Both the position numbers and the translations under genes were made by a program. Source: JBGVSA01 sp049840475 (GTDB lineage Bacteria > Pseudomonadota > Gammaproteobacteria > Burkholderiales > Rhodocyclaceae). Taken from it: a stretch of 64,000 nt of DNA. The stretch is taken from contig JASGKX010000003.1 of assembly GCA_049840475.1 (NCBI GenBank), forward strand, positions 620,001 to 684,000, written 5' to 3'. The notes below the pieces were generated by a model. It saw nothing but the letters and a program-made list of their open reading frames with translations, was not told the DNA's origin and searched no databases. This document shows, piece after piece, positions 59,150 through 64,000 of this stretch. How positions within the stretch are numbered: the stretch's first letter is position 1; each line of letters opens with the position of its first letter.

Positions 59150-59912
59150 CTACGCCGCCTTCGCCCGCTTCCCCCGCTTGCCGCTTCCCGGCCCCGCATC
59201 GCGGCCGGTGGTAATACGCGAGCGCAGTCGCGCGATGGCCTGGCTATGCAGTTGGCACACGCGCGACTCCGACACGCCCAGCACCTCGCCGATCTCGCGC
59301 AGGTTGAGGTCTTCTTCGTAATACAGGCCCATCACCATTTTTTCGCGCTCGGGCAGGTCTTCGATGGCCTGAATGAGCACCGTGCGCATGTTGTGGTCTT
59401 CGAGCAGATCCAGCGGATCGTTGCTCTCGCCCACGATGTGGCGTTCAAGGAAGTCCTCGTCTTCTTCGTCGCCAAAATCCTCGAAGTACACCAGCTGATA
59501 GCCGCGCGCCTCCTGCAGCATCTTTTGGTAGTCGGCCAGTTCCATGCCAAGCGACTGTGCCAGTTCGCGTTCGGTCGGCTGGCGGCCGTTTTGCTGTTCC
59601 AGCGTGTGGATGGCGGTTTCGATGCGGCGCATTTCGCGTCGCAGGCTGCGCGGGCAACCAGTCGTTCTCGCGCAGGCCGTCGAGCATGGCGCCCCGGATA
59701 CGCTGCACGGCGTAGGTCTCAAACTGGGCGCCCAGGCCTTCTTCATAGCGACCGACCGCATCGAGCAGGCCCAGCATGCCGTTCTGGATGATGTCCTCGA
59801 CCTGCACGCTGGCAGGCAGCTTGGCCATCAAGTGATAGGCGATCCGTTTGACCAGCGGCGCATAGCGCGTAATGAGCTGATCCCGATCCAGTGTTCCGGC
59901 GGCGTTATACAT
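59150..59912 (-). pseudogene. fliA: FliA, flagellar sigma-28 factor, with an apparent 1-base frameshift
   Basis: From ATG 59912: MYNAAGTLDRDQLITRYAPLVKRIAYHLMAKLP, QVEDIIQNGMLGLLDAVGRYE and TYAVQRIRGAMLDGLRENDWLP (regions 1.2-2.4). The frame then shifts and continues RSLRREMRRIETAIHTLEQQ, region 3 and region 4 (ALVIQAIEDLPER-type, LNLREIGEVLGVSESRVCQLHSQAIARLR). Removing one G from the GGG at 59652-59654 gives one frame of 253 residues. FliA drives late flagellar and chemotaxis genes. The otherwise perfect sequence suggests a sequence error. Confidence 0.88.
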
Positions 59913-59923
59913 CGTTGTCTCTC

Positions 59924-59939
59924 ATTGGCCAGGGCCAAT
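59924..59939. repeat. 16-bp palindrome just upstream of fliA
   Basis: ATTGGCC AG GGCCAAT ends 12 bp before the fliA ATG. It overlaps or abuts the ribosome binding region, so it could be an operator or an mRNA hairpin. Confidence 0.55.
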
Positions 59940-60050
59940 CACAAGCAGCAGGAGGATGGAGCAACACGGTTGATACGTGCTCCCATGCCTGCATTGTGCG
60001 GGGAGCGTTGTCCTTGCATTGCGCGGATAAGCGCGGAGTATTCGGGTCAA

Positions 60051-60797
60051 TCATGCCCACGCAGCGTTCGTGGCGGGGCTCGCGGCCAACCCACAGGCCA
60101 GGTCGCGAAGGCGGTCGACAAAGCCGCCGGCACCCGACGGCAGCGCCTGACCGACGTGATCGACGCAGCGCACTTCAATACCCAACTGACGCCATGCCAG
60201 CGCCTGGAAATTGGCTGCCAGCTCGCGTGATTCAAATGTCGTTTGCCCACTCAAGGTGAGCGCAATACTGCCGATATCGGCAATTCCCTTCAGTTTCTTT
60301 AGGGCTGCGTACGCAGCAGTGATCGATTCGACGCGCGACTCGGCCACCAACAGGCAGCCGCCGGCCGCGCGCAACAGCGGCGAAACGGCCGCCGCATCGG
60401 CATGCACGATGGTTTCGTCGGCTTCGAATTGCAGCGTACGCAGGGCATCGACCACACGCCGCCCAAGCACCCGTTCGCGCCCCACCAGCCGGGCCGCACG
60501 CGCCACCGGCAGCAACATCAGCGCGTCGTCGCGGACCAGGGCTTGCACCAACGGCACGTGGCCTTCGATCACTTGCTGCAGATCGAATCGCGGCGCCGTG
60601 CCGAGGTGATCGGCCAGGTTGCCGAAAGCACTGCATTCTTCCAGCACCAGCAACCGCTGCCCCGCCCCTGCCCGCGCACGCAACTGTGCGGCCAGCCAAC
60701 GCGCGGCGCCTGCGCCGCAGGTCAGCACCGCCAGCGAGCGCCCCTGCCCGCCGAACATGCGCCGCAGCCCGGCGGCCTGATCGTATCCGGCCATCAT
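60051..60797 (-). CDS. flhG: FlhG/FleN-like MinD-family protein with degenerate ATP site
   Basis: 248 residues. The N-terminus MMAGYDQAAGLRRMFG matches the DQAxxLR helix by which FlhG activates the FlhF GTPase. The region that should hold the deviant Walker A KGGVGKT instead reads LAVLTCGAGAARWLAAQLRA, with no P-loop Lys. The next strand (RLLVLEECSAFGNLADHLG) lacks the usual DxD/DAD. Later parts follow the FlhG fold (LLRAAGGCLLVAESRVESITAAYAALKKL). It overlaps flhF by 4 bp and precedes fliA. It probably retains FlhF control without its own ATP switch. Confidence 0.85.
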   Translation of the reverse strand: MMAGYDQAAGLRRMFGGQGRSLAVLTCGAGAARWLAAQLRARAGAGQRLLVLEECSAFGNLADHLGTAPRFDLQQVIEGHVPLVQALVRDDALMLLPVARAARLVGRERVLGRRVVDALRTLQFEADETIVHADAAAVSPLLRAAGGCLLVAESRVESITAAYAALKKLKGIADIGSIALTLSGQTTFESRELAANFQALAWRQLGIEVRCVDHVGQALPSGAGGFVDRLRDLACGLAASPATNAAWA

Positions 60798-62197
60798 GCG
60801 CGGGGCACCGGCGATGCGGGCGCAGACATGATCAGTCCGGCCTCTGCAACATCCAGCTTGTGCGCCGACTTGGCAGGCACTTCGCGCAAGGCGCGGTGAA
60901 TCACATAACTGCGGTTAGGCAGGTGCAGGTCTTCCGGCACGCGCTGGCCGGTGGATACGTAGAACACGCCCAGTTCGTTGCGCACGGCCGCATCGATGGC
61001 CGGGGCAATGGTGGCGGCCTCATCCAGCTTGGTGATGATGCAACCCGCGAGATTGGGCGCGTCATAGGCGCGGATGATCTCGTCGAGCGTATCGCCGCGC
61101 ACCGTGGCGTTCAGGCACAGCAGGCGGCGTACGTTGCCGGCGGAAGCCAGCATCGCGGCTTGCTCCATGACCATCTTGTCGCGCTGACCCATGCCGATGG
61201 TATCGATCAGCACCATGTGCTTGCCGCGCAGATCGGCCAGCGTCTGGCGCAGATCGGCGGCATCGCGCACCACGCACACTTGCACGCCAAGAATGCGGCC
61301 GTATATGCGCAGTTGTTCGTGCGCGCCAATCCGGTAACCGTCGGTGGTGATCAGCGCCACCTTGTCTGCGCCGTGGCGCACCACGCAACGTGCGGCCAGC
61401 TTGGCCGTCGTGGTGGTCTTGCCCACGCCGGTCGGGCCGACGATGGCGTACACGCCACCGCGATCGATGATGTCAGCGTCGGATGCCAGCAAGCGCAGCT
61501 TGCGATCGAGCATAGCCTTTACATGGGTGCGGGCGTCGGTCACCGCCATGTCGCCGACGATGCCCTCGGTCAACGAGCGCGTCAGTTGCGACGAAAAGCC
61601 TGCTTCGAGCAGTTCGGCCATCAATTGCGTACGCGCCGGCGCGGTGCGGGTGATTTCGTTCCAGGCAAATCCCGCCAGTTGGCGTTCGAGCATGCCCTTG
61701 ATTGAGGCAAGCTCTTCCATCAAGCGGGCATTGGTTGCCTCAAGCGCGGCCAGCTTGGCGGCTTCGGCGGCCGCAGCGGCGGGAGCGGCTTCTTCACGTT
61801 GCGGCTGGACGATGGCGCGCGGTGCGGGCTCGTCGATCGGCGCGCGGCGCAGCGGCGGCAGATCGTGATGTACCGGGGGGCGCTGCGTCAGCGTTGGCTC
61901 AGCGGATTGTTCGCGCGCCAGGCGGGCAATGTGCTGGCCCAGCGTCAGGGTGAAATCATCATCACTCGGAGCCGGTGCCGCAGCACGGGCCACCGGAGCC
62001 GGTGCCGGCAGAGACTGGCGCACCTGTTGGGCGGCGGCAGAGAAGCTGGCGATGGCTTCAGCCGGCATGGCAACAATTTCCACACCGTCCGGCACCGAGC
62101 GATTGGATAGCACGACCGCATCGCCACCGAGTTCGGCCTTCACCATGGCCAGCGCTTCACGGGCGCTGCGCGCGACGAATTTCTTCACGTCCACCAT
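60794..62197 (-). CDS. flhF: FlhF, flagellar-positioning SRP-type GTPase
   Basis: 467 residues. The N-terminal MVDVKKFVARSAREALAMVKAELGGDAVVLSNR (B domain) is followed by an Ala/Pro-rich linker (about 70-170), the N domain and the SRP-GTPase G domain. The latter has YAIVGPTGVGKTTTTAKLAA (G1), DGYRIGAHEQLRIYGRILG (G2), VLIDTIGMGQRD (G3) and IITKLDEA (G4). FlhF sets flagellar number and place with FlhG. The start lies 4 bp after the flhA stop; the stop overlaps flhG. Confidence 0.96.
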   Translation of the reverse strand: MVDVKKFVARSAREALAMVKAELGGDAVVLSNRSVPDGVEIVAMPAEAIASFSAAAQQVRQSLPAPAPVARAAAPAPSDDDFTLTLGQHIARLAREQSAEPTLTQRPPVHHDLPPLRRAPIDEPAPRAIVQPQREEAAPAAAAAEAAKLAALEATNARLMEELASIKGMLERQLAGFAWNEITRTAPARTQLMAELLEAGFSSQLTRSLTEGIVGDMAVTDARTHVKAMLDRKLRLLASDADIIDRGGVYAIVGPTGVGKTTTTAKLAARCVVRHGADKVALITTDGYRIGAHEQLRIYGRILGVQVCVVRDAADLRQTLADLRGKHMVLIDTIGMGQRDKMVMEQAAMLASAGNVRRLLCLNATVRGDTLDEIIRAYDAPNLAGCIITKLDEAATIAPAIDAAVRNELGVFYVSTGQRVPEDLHLPNRSYVIHRALREVPAKSAHKLDVAEAGLIMSAPASPVPRA

Positions 62198-62201
62198 TTA
62201 A

Positions 62202-64000
62202 TCAGCCTCCAACAACGGCAGTAACACGGATGGTGCGGGACTCAGGCACCTCCGAATGGGCAATCACTTTCAGGTTCGGTACAGCGCGACGCACAAAGCG
62301 CGCCAGCAGCCAGCGCAGTGCGTTCGGCACCAACAGCACGGCCGGCAGGCCGAGGTCTTCCTGGCGCTGGGCGGCCGTGGCCGATTCGCGCAGCAGCGTG
62401 TCGGCCAGACCCGGCTCGATGGCGGCGTCTGCGCCACCGGTGTGCATGGCTTGTTGCAGCACGCGCTCCAGCGACGGGTCGAGCGCGATGACCTGCATCT
62501 CGCTGTTGCCCGGGAAGAGTTGCTGCACGATGGCGCGGCCCAGCGCGATACGCACGCGGCCGGCCAGTTCCAGCGGGTCTTGAATGCGGGTGGCGTGCTC
62601 GGCCAGCGTTTCGACGATGGTGCGCATGTCGCGGATGGCGATGCCTTCTTCCAGCAGGTACTGCAGCACGCGTTGCAGCGTATGCAACGGCAGCGTCTTC
62701 GGTACGAGGTCTTCGACCAGCTTGGGCGATTCTTTGGCGATGTGGTCCAGCAGTTGCTGGGTCTCCTGGCGACCAAGCAGATCAGATGCATGGCTGAGGA
62801 TGACGTGGTTCAGGTGCGTGGCAACCACGGTGCTGCCATCGACCACCGTATAGCCCAACGCATGCGCCTGTTCGCGCAGGTTGGACTCGATCCACACAGC
62901 CGGCAGGCCAAAGGCCGGATCGGTCGTCGGCGTGCCCGGCAGGCTGCCCGCCACGCGGCCCGGATTGATGGCCATGAGTTGATTCGGATAGGCCTCGCCC
63001 TGCCCGATCTCCACACCCTTGAGGGTGATGCGATAGGCGTTCGGCTTGAGTTCCAGGTTGTCGCGGATGTGTACCGGCGCGGCCAGGAAGCCGATGTCCT
63101 GCGCGAATTTCTTGCGCAAGCCACGGATACGCTTGAGGAGTTCGCCGTCCTGCCCCTTGTCGACCATCGGGATCAGGCGGTAGCCCACTTCCAGGCCGAG
63201 CACATCGACCGAGGTCACGTCCGACCAGCTCGCTTCCATCGCCTCGGCGCGGGCGGCGGCCTGCTCGGGCGCGGCAACGGGTTCCTCGACTTCGGCGGCG
63301 GCCTGCTGCTTTTTGTTGAGAACCCAGGCCAGCGCGCCCAGCAGACCGGCGAGCATCAGGAACACCAGGTTCGGCATGCCGGGGATCATGCCCAGCAGGC
63401 CGAGGATGGTCGCCGTCAGAATCATGACTTGCGGATTGCTGAAAACCTGGCCCACCAGCTGCGAACCGATATCCACGTCTTCGCCAACGCGCGACACCAC
63501 CAGACCGGCGGCCACCGAGATGATCAGCGCCGGCAACTGTGCGACCAGACCGTCACCGATGGTCAGCAGCGTGTAATTGTTGAGCGCGCGCGAGAACTCC
63601 ATGTCGTGCTGCGCCACGCCGACGATCAGCCCGCCGACGATGTTGATCACCAGGATCAGGATGCCGGCAATCGCGTCGCCGCGCACAAACTTCGAAGCGC
63701 CGTCCATGGCGCCGTAGAAGTCGGCTTCGGCGGAGATGTCGGAGCGGCGCTGCTTGGCTTCCTTGTCATTGATGAGGCCGGCGTTCAGATCGGCGTCGAT
63801 GGCCATCTGCTTGCCGGGCATGGCGTCCAGCGTGAAGCGCGCGCCCACTTCAGCGATACGGCCGGCGCCCTTGGTGATCACGACGAAGTTGATGACCGTC
63901 AGGATGACGAACACCACGATACCCACGGCCGTGTTGCCGCCGACGAGGAAGTGGCCGAACGCTTCGATCACCTTGCCCGCCGCATCCGCGCCGCTGTGGC
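62202..64000 (-). CDS. flhA: FlhA, flagellar export apparatus protein (N-terminus beyond window edge)
   Basis: The frame is open to the right edge (first visible residues SGADAAGKVIEAFGHFLVGGN), so the start lies outside. The visible part is about 598 residues. It includes the second half of the TM domain (RIAEVGARFTLDAMPGKQMAIDADL, the FHIPEP-type loop), the linker and the large cytoplasmic domain that binds export chaperones (LEVGYRLIPMVDKGQDGELLKRI, NQLMAINPGRVAG, LVPKTLPLHTLQRVLQYLLEEGI). FlhA drives proton-coupled flagellar export. It heads flhA-flhF-flhG-fliA-motC. Confidence 0.97.
   Translation of the reverse strand, partial: HSGADAAGKVIEAFGHFLVGGNTAVGIVVFVILTVINFVVITKGAGRIAEVGARFTLDAMPGKQMAIDADLNAGLINDKEAKQRRSDISAEADFYGAMDGASKFVRGDAIAGILILVINIVGGLIVGVAQHDMEFSRALNNYTLLTIGDGLVAQLPALIISVAAGLVVSRVGEDVDIGSQLVGQVFSNPQVMILTATILGLLGMIPGMPNLVFLMLAGLLGALAWVLNKKQQAAAEVEEPVAAPEQAAARAEAMEASWSDVTSVDVLGLEVGYRLIPMVDKGQDGELLKRIRGLRKKFAQDIGFLAAPVHIRDNLELKPNAYRITLKGVEIGQGEAYPNQLMAINPGRVAGSLPGTPTTDPAFGLPAVWIESNLREQAHALGYTVVDGSTVVATHLNHVILSHASDLLGRQETQQLLDHIAKESPKLVEDLVPKTLPLHTLQRVLQYLLEEGIAIRDMRTIVETLAEHATRIQDPLELAGRVRIALGRAIVQQLFPGNSEMQVIALDPSLERVLQQAMHTGGADAAIEPGLADTLLRESATAAQRQEDLGLPAVLLVPNALRWLLARFVRRAVPNLKVIAHSEVPESRTIRVTAVVGG

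Noticed and set aside
58271..59791. Plus-strand ORF of about 500 codons across motC and fliA
   Set aside because: Spans two well-supported minus-strand genes and has no domain; also crosses the fliA frameshift, which does not affect it meaningfully.
1..64000. CRISPR arrays, IS elements, prophage genes
   Set aside because: No regularly spaced repeats, transposases, terminal inverted repeats or phage structural genes were recognised.

Overview
The window reads as a GC-rich chromosome segment from a betaproteobacterium of the order Burkholderiales. The support is protein style and gene order: a split flagellar gene set, minCDE, smc-zipA-ligA, and several TRAP, ABC and hydantoinase-type catabolic loci. 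A Burkholderiaceae member such as Pandoraea would fit, but the genus cannot be fixed from the sequence alone.

Layout. 1-11252 (+): flagellar export and switch genes fliI(partial)-fliJ-[lipoprotein]-fliK-fliL-fliM-fliN and fliO-fliP-fliQ-fliR. The run is split between fliN and fliO by ycaO and a three-gene PepSY/DUF3325 membrane cassette (4970-8898). 11318-14082 (-): two TPR-glycosyltransferase-like proteins. 14480-16355 (+): minCDE. 16403-26200: an amide/ureide-type catabolic island with a dihydropyrimidinase-like enzyme and an SDR (-), then LysR, a DapA-like aldolase, an amidase, a hydantoin-racemase-like protein and a polar amino-acid ABC transporter (+). 26266-26350: tRNA-Leu(UAA), followed by an AT-rich non-coding stretch of about 870 bp. 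27220-30121 (+): a TRAP transporter. 30305-37441: YdcH, a TetR regulator and a six-gene operon (-) plus one small ORF. The operon encodes a Gfo/Idh oxidoreductase, a DUF993 protein, a sugar isomerase and a THI5-type ABC transporter. 37914-44062: small lipoprotein, HhH protein, MFS exporter, an orphan DppBC permease pair, alkB, and a DedA-rhodanese fusion. 44127-46322 (-): large secreted poly-serine lipoprotein, possibly a polysaccharide-degrading enzyme. 46843-56516 (-): upp, LOG-Nudix fusion, galU, ligA, zipA, smc. 56642-64000 (-): putP, motC-like gene, fliA, flhG, flhF, flhA (partial).

Four conserved genes (ycaO, the hydantoinase, ligA, fliA) are each broken by what look like extra single bases in very short homopolymers. 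Since ligA is normally essential, raw-sequence or assembly error is the simplest explanation, so gene loss should not be concluded from these breaks.

The strongest system-level signals are these. (i) A near-identical 20-bp operator lies just downstream of the -10 element of both tetR and the divergently located Gfo/Idh-DUF993-isomerase-ABC operon, which defines a self-contained regulon of unknown substrate. (ii) An FlhG homologue keeps the N-terminal FlhF-activating DQA motif but has lost the Walker A loop. (iii) A hydantoin-racemase-like protein lacks both catalytic cysteines. (iv) LOG and Nudix domains are fused in one chain. (v) The fli operon is interrupted by ycaO and iron-type membrane genes. 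(vi) A textbook -24/-12 sigma-54 element lies ahead of fliK.
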